From: Tricholomella constricta
Lineage: Eukaryota > Basidiomycota > Agaricomycetes > Agaricales > Lyophyllaceae
DNA length: 64,000 nucleotides
NCBI GenBank assembly: GCA_013368375.1
Contig: JAACJP010000032.1
Coordinates: 124,001-188,000, forward strand
Reading direction: 5' to 3'
In this document: in pieces, positions 1 through 10,350 of the stretch
How positions within the stretch are numbered: the first letter of the stretch is position 1
Layout: every line of letters begins with the position of its first letter
The notes under the pieces: generated by a model
Told to the model about the DNA's origin: nothing
What the model saw: only the letters and a program-made list of their open reading frames with translations
Database searches by the model: none
Made by a program: the position numbers and the translations under genes

Positions 1-557
1 CTCATCTTTGCTCCTTGTTGCTATGCAAACATGTCGTCCCTTTCCTTGAATCTGGCTTGTTCTTCTTGAAGAGGGAGGGGGGTAATGGCTGGTTCAAAGG
101 TCAGATCATTTATCAAAGATTAGGCACTGATTATTAGGTCTCTGGGACTCGGAAGCGGTACGAATAGGATCAGGATAACTTTTGCTTCTTCCGGGGATTC
201 TTTGCACCACCATGATCTGTGCACGGACAGAACTTGGCCCCACCCGATCCCTTACAGCCCTCCGTGCGACTACAGCCATGGTCACGACACCCCGCGCATC
301 GCTTATTGCGCTTCTTCTTGGAACCACTCGAATTCGATGGATGCGATGAGGCCCCGCCGCTCCCACCATCCCCACCACCACTCGGTACCACGGCGAAGCT
401 AGAAATGGTCTGCTCCGTCGAGACTTCTTCAGCGGCCACTTCTCTTGTCGATTCTGTGCGTGCTTGTACAGGGGCTGGAGGGTTTGGTAACTGGATGGGG
501 GTGGAAGGGTGGGCCTGAAGTGTAGAGGCTAGTGATGTGGCAGTTTCGGAGGACACG

Positions 558-902
558 TGTTAGGACCTTGCGTAGCACGCTGGTTGCGGAGTTATTCCGA
601 GACCACCGAAGCGGACAGGCCTGACGTCGTCAAGGAAGACGGGCTCCGATAGGGTAATCGGAGGTCGTGAGCGTTGACGAGGGTGTTCACCGGAGCTTAT
701 TCGAACGAATGAGCACAAGTGATACAATTGCAGAGCCGAGTAAACCGAGAGAGTAAGAGAGAATAAGAAACGGGAACGGGAACTAGTCGTAACAAATGGT
801 AATATCGAGGTAAAGAGTCTGAAAAGAAGTGGTGCCATCATATATACGGTGGACGTGCGTGGGAAAGCGTAAGTGATTGCGAGTTTAGGGGCGGTCGTGA
901 CA
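558..902 (-). mobile_element. Solo LTR of the same Gypsy family
   Basis: A 345 bp sequence in reverse orientation matches the two LTRs at 6948-7305 and 17108-17465, starting TGT and ending ACA in its own sense. It lacks 13 bp relative to them, lost between two CCCCTAA direct repeats near its start. Flanks acacg (553-557) and acatg (903-907) look like a 5 bp target-site duplication with one transition. It lies in the predicted last intron (529-971) of the exonuclease gene, so it need not have broken the coding sequence. It is more diverged than the paired LTRs and therefore older. Confidence 0.88.
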
Positions 903-1858
903 ACATGACAGATGTGAGGCCGCTGTGTGGAACTTAATGTGAGTCCAAAAATTCCCATTTTCACTACTCACCGCTGATCCGATTATCTGCTCTCCCCTTT
1001 CCTTTATCCTTCCGTGTTACTGGCTGTAGACTTGGCGCTGGGAGAATACGTGCCGGCAAAACTCGAGATTGACGATTGGGATCATTCAAGATGTCAGTTA
1101 TCTCCTTCCGTTCTCCAACACTGTTTGACAGTGTCGCCTTTTCAGCACGATATGCCGCCCAGACTTTGTGATGCCGTTCGAGCTGTTGTGGGATCTTGTA
1201 GAAGAGCTGGTTTTCTGGCCGTTCGTGTACAACTTGGTTCCAGCGTAGGGCAAGTTAATGGATTTTGCAGTCTTGTTGGCAACAGGTGCACGTAAGGATT
1301 GATTGGCGAACTCGTTGGCTGTAAGGAGCTCATTGAACAGCCTGTATTCAGCTGGGGTGTGAATTGGCACAACAGCGTGCGCGGTTTGCTGATGTTGCGG
1401 CATATATTCATAAAGACTGAGAGGTGCTGTTGATAGGTGAGTAAGGAGATGGACAGGTACGTCCCGGTGGTACGGAGTGCCTTCTAGAATTGGCAACTCG
1501 ATGTGATGCATGCCATAGTCTGCGGCCATGGTCTTCGGGACCTTGATGATTCCTGAAGACTCCTTTGTTGCGATGCAGGTGCCAAGGATCGAGGGCATCG
1601 GGAATGATGGTTGTATACCCAACTCCACAGCTAGCTCAACAATCTCATCAGTTCGCCAAGTGTCAAAATGGCCACGGAATCGCTTTCCCGTACGATTAAA
1701 GTGCCCAACCTGAATAATCATTGTTCGAATGCTTTAAGATGGTCAAAAATATGTATCAATACCGTTGCATTTCTTCGATGCCGTATATTTGCTAACGCAT
1801 AATCTGCAAGCTCCGGTGATGCTCGAAGTGATCCAAATGTACAGCGAATAGGCATATG

Positions 1859-3382
1859 CAAGGGGGTGTCACATGTGACATTCCTTATATAGGGTTAGTT
1901 AGTTAGTCCAAGCCACCAGGTCGTTAAAAAAAATATGACATCAGTTTAAAGGGACTTGTCCTTGGCCCAGGACCAAACCTGGGCTTGAATGGCAGTATTC
2001 ATGAGAACTGCTCTCATCCAAAGGTATATAAAGCACTACAGTCATTCACCGGTCCTTGAGACACCATCGGTCCTTGATACAAAGGCTGATTTTGCACCCA
2101 TTTCTGGCTCGATCCTCTCGGAGTTTTTTTCATAGGACAGAATGATATATCAACTGCTTGATTGCAAAACCTAGAGCCCGTAGTTCTTGTTTTGGAGATG
2201 GTAGAAAGAGATCAATCAGAAATCTCGAAATTTGTCAATTTTCAACCTAAATCCTCTATAGATACACATCATCCAGCACCAAAATTTTGTGTTATATTGT
2301 TCTGATACATAATTAACTTGACTCTGGTGCAAAGTGTTGTGTATCTAGAGTACCATGACACTGGGGAAGAGCAACAATGAGGTGTACAGGTGTGTACAGC
2401 GACGTCAGGCAAAGCTGATGCTTGTCACATCACACATTCCCATTTTCGGACAGATCGCCGGCATCACTGTCCAGCAAAACCAAAGTCATGGACCAAGAGG
2501 GGCACTGCACAAGCAGCTTCTGTGGCAGATGCGGAGCAAGATGAGGTCCATGAGAGTGAGGATGATATGGAGAGTAGCAACTCAGACGACGATGAAGGTT
2601 GAACGCGATCGATCAGGCGATGACATCAGCACCCAATTTGGCTGTCACTCTGATGTGACTTGCTTGTGGACCCTGTCTCAAGGACAGAAATTTCGTTGAT
2701 AACAGACTCACCGACAGATGTTTCTTTTTGACATCCTTTTATTTGTGTATTCGAGTTTGATACCACTACAGTACATCATTATATAGTAACCTATAGTTTC
2801 AGTACTCTTTTCTGTATGTAGCTCTTAACAATGATTTTTCCGATGCTCTTCTTTATTTGGGTGTCTCAAGGACCGGTGAATGACTGTAGTTTTATAATTA
2901 TTGCTTGAAAAAGGTGTGGGAAGTTCAGGGTCCTGCCTAAGGCGTATTGAAAGTCGCAACATGGTGTCTTAGTATAAGGACCTACTGCAAACCACTTCTT
3001 TATTGTGGCAACGTTTCGGGCTGCTTACTATGTCTATTATTCTAATCTGACAATCATGTATACTGTTCCAAGTGTAATGCACAAGTCAAAGCTTTTAATC
3101 AGTGGTTCCATTCATATCTTGGTGATTGTCAAAGTTTCAGCTTCAGAAGTGTACAGCTTGAGCACTGCATAACTGGTTTCTGTGAGGTATGCAACAGGGA
3201 AATGTGGAGGAGCGACAACATCAAGAATGATGTCAACAACAACAGTCGGGTGACCGGACCGTGTGCCAGATTGCCTTATTGGGTAATTAGTTCCCAGCAA
3301 TGGTTAGTTAGTCCAGGAGATTCTCCCGTTAAAAAAAAAAAATCGACCCTATATGCTTAATTTTTTTTCCGACACCCCCTTG
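1859..3382. mobile_element. Non-autonomous DNA transposon, 12 bp TIR, 8 bp target duplication
   Basis: The ends are perfect inverted repeats, CAAGGGGGTGTC at 1859-1870 and its complement at 3371-3382. They are flanked by the 8 bp direct repeat ggcatatg (1851-1858 and 3383-3390). Removing the element and one duplication restores the host frame through the motif IHMPIRCTFGSLRASPELAD. An 8 bp duplication fits hAT, P or KDZ-type elements; the family cannot be decided here. Both ends carry a direct subterminal block ggttagttagtcc followed about 20 bp later by a gttaaaaaaaa run (near 1894 and 3303). Inside there is only a short ORF (2390-2602) with an acidic C-terminus, and no recognisable transposase. 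Confidence 0.88.
2029..2895. repeat. Internal inverted repeat pair within the 1.5 kb DNA transposon
   Basis: About 36 bp around 2029-2066 is repeated inverted at 2860-2895, matching except for a 2 bp gap; the core is cattcaccggtccttgagac. Shorter copies of the gtccttga core occur at about 2070 and, inverted, near 2677. These could be an older nested element or transposase binding sites. I found no clear target duplication outside the pair. Confidence 0.6.
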
Positions 3383-5590
3383 GGCATATGAATGCCTCCC
3401 TCAATTGAGTTAGTCCCACGAAGGCAGCGATAGACTGTAAGTCCGTCCAGGTCTGTGCCTATCATGCGGTACAGAGAGTGACCAGGTGGATCTGAAAGAA
3501 GTCCCAATTCTGCAACTCGAATAATTCCAGCGGCCTGTTTCTTTGCTGCCTCCGAAAATAGAACACCACATTTTGAATCGATAGAACACTGAACTGGGAC
3601 CAACAATCGAAAAGTTTCTTCAAGTCTGGAACCAGCTTTTTGGGCCCTTCTTTTGATAAATAGCAGAAACAACAGCAATGTCAGAACTGTCAGGAACAAG
3701 GAGAACCTGACTGAAAGCAGCTGCAAAGGCCTTGAACCCCAAGTGCGCTTTTGGAAGCAGGCAATAAAGACGGTCCTGAACATGCCACAAGTCATTGAAA
3801 AGTCGATTTGAAAGGGGGCCTGAGATGGATGCTGGCTGATGAAGGAGATTGGTGGGGAGAATTTCTGGCAGGGATCCAGGAGGCTGTCCAACCTCAGAGT
3901 TCTGAAGTTTTGTCAGATCCGCACTTCCTATGGACCGTATCATTTCATCAAAGTCAGTGCAGCCATATTCATCATCAGTGTCAGGTTCTTGCAAGGTCTG
4001 ATAAAAATTCAGCTTCAATTAAATATCGGATCACTATTTTCAACTCACTGCCAGGGCACTAGGATCCAGTTCAAATGTTTGAACTCCCGGTATGTTACTT
4101 CCTTCACAATCAAAGTTATCCATGTCCGATTCGCTGTCAGAATCAGACTCAAACTCTGAGACTGAGTTGGGCATTCCCTCACTGTGTGGCACACAGGGCT
4201 CCTCCAGAATGAAGCGAAAATTAGGAACGTTGGATTCAGAAGTCACTGGTTGTTCGGGTGCACGAGTACGTAGTGATGAGCGAGCAACAACAAGATGGAA
4301 TGGGTTGAGATGCTTCGACAAGGTTTCCAATGTTTCATGATATAGTGAAACAATAAAACCTGGTACAACTACCTGTTCGACCAAGATTACAGCTCGTGAT
4401 GAGGTGACGTTAAGGCTCCGTGCATTTGCAGAGCCAATGGAGGGAACATTGACCATGGCAGGTGGCGAAATCAGAGAACACATAGCAATGAGCTTCTTTC
4501 CCGAATAAAAACTTACCAGCTGCCCAGGACGGAGTTCCGTTACATGAAGACCAACTGAGGGGAGGGCAGACAACTTTTTCCAAATGCACCAAGTTGCATA
4601 CACATCCAGGGCTGCATAGTCTCTCTGAGCAGTGGTGAGCTTTGGGAATGGACCACTGAGAGTATTGGACAGAATCAGGTTTAGGGAGTCGCTTCTGTAA
4701 CATGATAGCAGAGAGAGCTGAAAGTCCTGCTGATGTATCAGAGACCTTTCCTTTTAGCTTTGCCAGAGTACCTAGCTCAATTGAACAGGCATCAGAGGTT
4801 CGAAGGAGTGTTGTAAGATCAAATATTGACCACGCCTCAGCAATTCTTTGCAAATCAGCGCGAACAGCCCAACCAGCTTTGACAATCTGATCAGACAAAA
4901 GAATAGCGCGAAGACATGGGGGGACAGATGCTGGTGACCGAAATTGAGTGACCTAACATATTTCTGTCAAACCCTATGCAGATCGGAAGAAGCTAAAGCT
5001 ATACCTTGAAGACGTAAACTGTGTTCTGTATAGCAATTTGAATAACATTGAGTTGGCCAGTTCGAGCTTTTGATTGGGCTCTAGGACCACCCTGCCCCGT
5101 CGTCTCCACCTGATACTTGATATCTAACCCAATGACAACATGTGAACCATCCTCAGGAACACTCTCGAGAATTTGAAGATAGGCACTATCAATGAGGTCG
5201 GAGCTATTGTAAACGTCAACTTCAACGTCTGGGGGGATAACAAGGGCAGGAAGTGTACTGTATGGGTCGATTTCCCGATGAACGACATTATTTGTCAATG
5301 ATTGTGTCATTGATTCATGGAAAGTGAGTTCTTCTATGTATTTTCAATACATGCCTGTTGTGATTGTAGTGTAAAATACTCACCAGAAGCATTATCAGTG
5401 TACATGAGAGAAGTTGGAGGATGGCTGTGTGCTTCTAGCCCATCAGAAATATCTTTGTACATCTCGCTGACATGCGAAAGACTTTTCGTGAGGGTAAAAG
5501 CTTGGTTACAACAATCCTCCCGCTCATTGACAACTGTATACATAGTGTCATGAGTAGGCTCCCCCAAAAGTCGAAGCATGTATTTGAGTA

Positions 5591-6176
5591 CAGTCAAAGC
5601 TGTCCTAACCCATAGCCCTCAGTGGAAGCCGAAAACTATGGGTTATGACAGATTATGGGGTAGTACAGATGTTGTTGTAGGGTCGTCAATAAGGCCTTAC
5701 AAGAACATGACCACCATTAACCTCTCAACTGTCCTTGAGCATCCTATAATATCATCCTTACATGTCTTTATTTGCTGCTTAAAAAATGCTAGGCCTGCCA
5801 TGAGCATATCAAGAGGTTTTATCGACATTGTAAGTCGTCGGGAATTGCCGAGGGTCAGTCTCATGATCCGAGGCCGTCTATATTTGGACAAACTGGTCAC
5901 CTTTTCAATCCTGCAGAACGGCTGCAGGTAATACATCTATCCATTCATCCATCTGCAGGGGGTCAGACATTTTTCCAATGGTGGTGTACCATATTTTGGG
6001 TGATGAAAGTGAAATTTTGATCGAATTATGGGTTACAAACCCCAAAAAATCCTATGGGTTATGGGGTATGGGAAAGTGCCTCATTTTCCCTGCAAACCAA
6101 GTCGGTGGAGGCAAAAAACTATGGGTTACAGCAAATTATGGGTTAATACAGCTATGGGTTAGGACAGCTTTGACTG
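5591..6176. mobile_element. Pogo/Tc1-type MITE with TA target duplication
   Basis: The termini are inverted repeats of about 25 bp beginning CAGTCAAAGCTGTCCTAACC (left end 5591, complement ending 6176). They are flanked by TA at 5589-5590 and 6177-6178. Removing it restores the host reading DHTFK then LLKYMLRLLGEPTHD directly after an intron acceptor. At 586 bp with no transposase it is non-autonomous. The motif TATGGGTTA occurs about seven times, mostly in the right third (6024-6160), with one inverted copy next to the left end. The middle (about 5660-5960) is unlike the ends and may be captured sequence. Confidence 0.87.
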
Positions 6177-6947
6177 TAACTGCACACTAATGAGCTGACA
6201 TAAAAATAAATGACAGAAAAGTACGTACTTTGAACGTGTGGTCTCCTTTCAAAATCTCACCTGGAAAGGAAGCCATTACCCTATCTAAAAAAATACGATG
6301 GGCTCTCATCCAGTCTACAAAGACCGATTTACAATATTGAGTAGAAGGACGGGCGCCAGCATAGCAAGCTTTGTCTTCAAATGTCGAAAATGGTGCTGCA
6401 GATAGCTGAGTTGGCAAAGTGGTGCAAGCGGAGAGGTACATCAGCTCGCGATGAGCATGATGGAGATGGCACATCTCGCCAAGGAGTGAAGCAAATGGTT
6501 CAGGACCAAATCGGCCAGCAAAGAGTGTGCACATTATGGCCATTAGATTTTTGTCGACTGCTCCACGTGCCGTGAGGTAAGCTTTCAGGGATTAGCAAGC
6601 ATTATATATACATTCATTAGAAGTGCTTACCAGGAAATGGCTCCTGGACATGGCACGGAAGTTGAGCAAGAATTTTGGGACTAGTACCCTGATATGATGC
6701 TCCACACCCCGGATCATTGCGTCTCTTTTTATTGCAATTGAGTCGGGCAGTTGCAAGAAAGTAGTCGTTGTGCATATCACGGACTCGTCGTGCAATAGGA
6801 TTGCTATTCCATCCTAGAAGTTTCATAATTATATCATGGATGGTATACCTAGATTACTATGAGAACATACCATCTCGAGTAAGATGCTTGGAACATTTTG
6901 GACAACGGAAAAATTCTGGCCATCCAGGAAGAAACTCTGGAAGCCAT

Positions 6948-7305
6948 TGTCACGACTGCCCCTAACAACCACCCCTAAAATCACATCCCACTACGCTTTC
7001 CCACGCCTACCCACTATATATAACATGACACCACTTCTTTCCAGACTCTTCACCTCGATATTACCATTTGTTACGACTAGTTCCCGTTCCCGTTTCTTAT
7101 TCTCTCTTACTCTCTCGGTTTACTCAGCTCCGCAATTGTATCACTTGTGCTCATTCGTTCGAATAAGCTCCGGTGAACATCCTCGTCAACGCTCACGACC
7201 TCCGATTACCCGATCGGAGCCCGTCTTCCTTGACGACGTCAGGCCTGTCCGCTTCGGTGGTCTCGGAATAACTCCGCAACCAGCGTGCTACGCAAGGTCC
7301 TAACA
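6948..7305 (+). repeat. 5' LTR
   Basis: It starts TGTCACGAC and ends GTCCTAACA, the same 358 bp as the 3' LTR with three transitions. A TATATAA at about 7016-7022 lies where a U3 promoter would be expected. ORFs through LTR copies (for example 560-964 and 6884-7303) are conserved only because the LTR is conserved, and are not called as genes. Confidence 0.95.
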
Positions 7306-7334
7306 TAATATCGAGGTCTCCCCACCCACCGGAC

Positions 7335-10198
7335 ATGTCCTCGACGATAGTGGAGCCCAACACCACAGTCCGCTATCAAAACTTCGAAGGTCCCTCTTTC
7401 ACACAAAGAAGACCTTCACCACCACCTTTCGAAACCTCCCCTGCCTCAACAGGACACATGATGCAAGGGACCTTCGGAACCAACAGGTCCAGGCTGGAAC
7501 ACAACATTTTCCAACCAGGCCAACACAAGGGGGACTTTTCCTCAGCCAGTCAGGACCCTCGACGACCCCTACCCCGGACCCCCTCAAACGTATTCAACCC
7601 GTCCTACCAACTCGCCACCCTCAACTATCCCCCCTTACCACCATCCGCAATGGCCTCCGGACCTCCGCCTTCAAGTAACCAGACTCCCGGGTCATACTAC
7701 GAAAGGTTGAGGCACCCGGAGATGTTCCAGAGGAGGGATAGGGCTCGGGAGGAGGGACAGGGACACTTCGCTCGTCAACAAAACCCCTTCCTACACGGTT
7801 CAGACCACGAAAGAATACTCTACGAGCTCCGCATGACGCGGGAAGAGTTTTCACGACAAGCGCACGAGCTCCTAGTCGAAACCATGGGAATGGATCATCA
7901 ACCCCGAACACCGGAACAATGGGCCAACCTCGTGTTGTCGACCATACAACTGCACGAAGCCCATCGATTACCCCCACAACTGACGGTGTTGCTACAAATG
8001 GGGGGAAACGAAAGAAGGTTACGCGCCCTGGCTGGAGAAATCCAGACGTCCAATGAGGGAAGAAGATTCTCCGACCCCCAAAGCGCGGGACGTTCCTTCC
8101 ACATGCCAATTCAGGAGCCCGTTCCCTCCAGAATCGAAACTAGATTCGAAGAACCTCCACGAGCGACAAGCACGGTCAATACGCAGACAGCTTCGGCTCT
8201 ACTCAGGAGGATGAACCAAGGGAACGCACCCCCCAGCCAAGAAGGGTTCGAACCCACCGTCACACCAGGGACAGACGCTCGAAGAGCTCCGACGTTCGGG
8301 TTCTGGGGAGCCCACAACTTACAAAGAATCCCCGAAGAGAACCCCCCTGTCGAAGGACCGTTTTCCAGGCCAAATTCGGGTTTTCAGGGCCCACAGAGGA
8401 CCTTCGCAAACCAAGAAGGAGTACCTCCGAGGGAACCTGAGAACATTCCCCTACCTCCGTCGGAACGGGGAATTCCAACGCCACTGTCGTACGCCCACAG
8501 CTACGAACTACGCGAAGAAAACTCGGAAAGAAGAGAGGGAGCACTCCCTAGGGCACGAGAAGACTGGCGCCAAACACCACCTCATCTGGCAAATCAGAAC
8601 AGGAGGTCACCGCAAGGCCCACGCCCAATCTCCCCAAGAGAACGACGTGGAATCGGAGCGGACCCCGGCCCCGGTCAAAACGTAAACATCCTCGACGGAA
8701 GGCAAGGGACCCAACAACAATTCCCCCAGTTCGAACAATACAGAACTGGCTACAACCCCGGACCAGCCCCACCCATACCCGGCGGACGACCGAACCCCCA
8801 GTACAACGGACCACCTCCACAGCCCCAACCACCTCCAGGATCTTCGGGACCACCTACCCTGAGAGGAACTCAATGGGGAAACGGCCCCGGAGGACCAGGA
8901 GGGGGAGGAGGAGGTTATTGGGGAAACGGCCCCGGAGGAACAGGAGGTCCTGGAGGAGGGGGAGGTCACGGAGGATACGGACCACCATAAGGACCAGGAG
9001 GCCCGGGAGGCCCCGGAGGTCCCGGAGGGGGAGGAGGAGGCCATGGAGGAGGAGGAGGAGGAGGCCCACCCGGAAATCTGGGAGGAGGCCAATTCGCAAA
9101 CCCTCAACGACCCCCACCTCCACCGCAACAGCTCTTAGGCCCAAACCAAAACCTGACCCCGGAACAGTACCGACACCTCCTAAACCTGGAATCGAAAATC
9201 GACATCAGGAAACCGGACCCCTTCACTGGAAAAGAACCGAGGAGATGGAAAACCTTCGTCACGGAATGCCTAGTAACGTTTCAAGCCAAGGCAATCACCT
9301 ACGAACAGGATCACCTGAAGGTGTCATTCGCGAGCTCCTACTTAAAGGACGGAGCTATGGACTACTTTCGGCTGCAACTCACGTACAACCCCCAACACCC
9401 AATGTTCACGAATTGGGAAGGATTCGTACACGAATTAGGATCACGCTTCGGAATACCGAACTCGAGAGTGGAAGCCGAGAACAACATTTCGCGACTGAAA
9501 ATGAAGGAATGAGAAAAGTTCACAGCATTCATCATCAAGTTCGAACAAGAAGCGTACGAAACAGGCTGGAACTGGGTAGCACTACAGTTCACACTCCGGA
9601 AAGCGCTGCCCCAGTGAATCCTTAACGTCCTGGCCATCGCACCAAGCCCCGAAACCTACGAAGGTTACCGAGATCTGGTCACTCAAATCGATCGGAGGTA
9701 CTGGGAACATCGCATAGAAAATCCAGAGTCCTACAAACCCCTCTGGGCGAATAACACAAACGCCCCCAACACCTCCGCACGACCTCCGATGGGACCTTCG
9801 GCCGGACCTGCAAGCCGCACGACACCGCAAACGGCTCAAGGGAACAGAACGCACGCTTGAACACCGAAAGTCATGATCAGGACCCGGACTCAGGTAGGGA
9901 AGGTAAGGCGCAAGACCAAGAAATCGCATGGGATGACAAAGAGGCACTACAAGCCAACAACTTCGGTTTCAAGAAGTCAACACGCCCCTGGGTGAAGATT
10001 GATGAAGACGTAAAGCAACAACGAATTCGAGACAAGGCCTGCATCCTATGCGGTGACCTGGAACACTGGATGCGCGACTGCCCAACAGCAAACGCCATGG
10101 GCAGAGCCACCTACCTCATCGGCAACGACATCTTCGAATTCCATCACAAGACAGAAGAGGGAAACGCGGGGGCGATTCAGGACTTACCCGGGCTCTGA
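7335..10198 (+). pseudogene. gag of the Gypsy element, broken by stops
   Basis: The ATG at 7335 opens 551 codons ending in a Gly/Pro-rich stretch, then TAA at 8988. The same frame goes on with clear gag sequence (capsid-like motif PDPFTGKEPRRWKTFV near 9205, then YLKDGAMDYFRLQL) but meets TGA at about 9510 and 9615. Near 9855 the coding sense passes to another frame carrying a CCHC zinc knuckle (CILCGDLEHWMRDC, near 10040) and ends at 10198. Likely original codons are CAA, TGG and CGA, each one transition away. Gag would form the particle shell and bind RNA. As it stands the element cannot make full-length Gag unless stops are bypassed or Gag is supplied by another copy. Confidence 0.85.
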
Positions 10199-10350
10199 AT
10201 CGTGAAGATCTGAAACCGGGCCTTGACACTAAACTACGCGCAACGGCATTATCGACAACGGACACCTGCACTGTAACACTCTCCTCCCATTCGTCACTGG
10301 CATTCCTAATACACCTCACGCCAAACGGAGGAGGAGAAGACCCCGAAAAC

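Larger units (their letters stand above)
170..6947 (-). pseudogene. Exonuclease-domain gene (DUF6729/WRN-like family), downstream part, transposon-disrupted
   Basis: This is the 3' part of a gene that starts at 18157. Reading down the minus strand: exon 2 resumes at 6947 (motif WPEFFRCPKC), then exons at 6813-6631, 6581-6229, 6179 plus 5588-5384, 5333-5005, 4952-4049, 3997-3391 plus 1850-1763, 1709-972 and 528-170. All joins are GT-AG with matching phase (introns 49-57 bp; the last is 443 bp and holds a solo LTR). Residues show a DEDDy exonuclease: motif I (VVIGLDIKYQVE, where family members have D-x-E), motif II (VRADLQRIAE) and motif III (YAALDVYATW). Then come RGTNSIEGGIHMP, VGHFNRTGKRFRGHFDTW and a Cys-rich tail (CAGCRDHGCSRTEGC). 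Frame breaks near 4665, 3640 and 1260, plus three insertions in exons, make it non-functional. The family name is recalled, not searched. Confidence 0.82.

Noticed and set aside
66..85. Purine run before taatg, like the Gypsy polypurine tract
   Set aside because: No LTR start (TGTCACG) follows it; it is a chance similarity.
560..964. 134-residue ORF also found at 6884-7303 and 17059-17463
   Set aside because: It is the LTR itself read as protein; the three copies are explained by the repeat.
5697..5936. 79-residue frame inside the MITE
   Set aside because: Too short, not a transposase, and no consistent start or exon partner.
8244..8256. gggttcgaaccc resembling a tRNA T-loop box
   Set aside because: It lies inside gag coding sequence, and no acceptor stem or D-arm fits around it.
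8607..9144. Long minus-strand frames opposite gag
   Set aside because: They are mirror frames of the Gly/Pro-rich tract with low-complexity Ser/Leu content and no splice partners.
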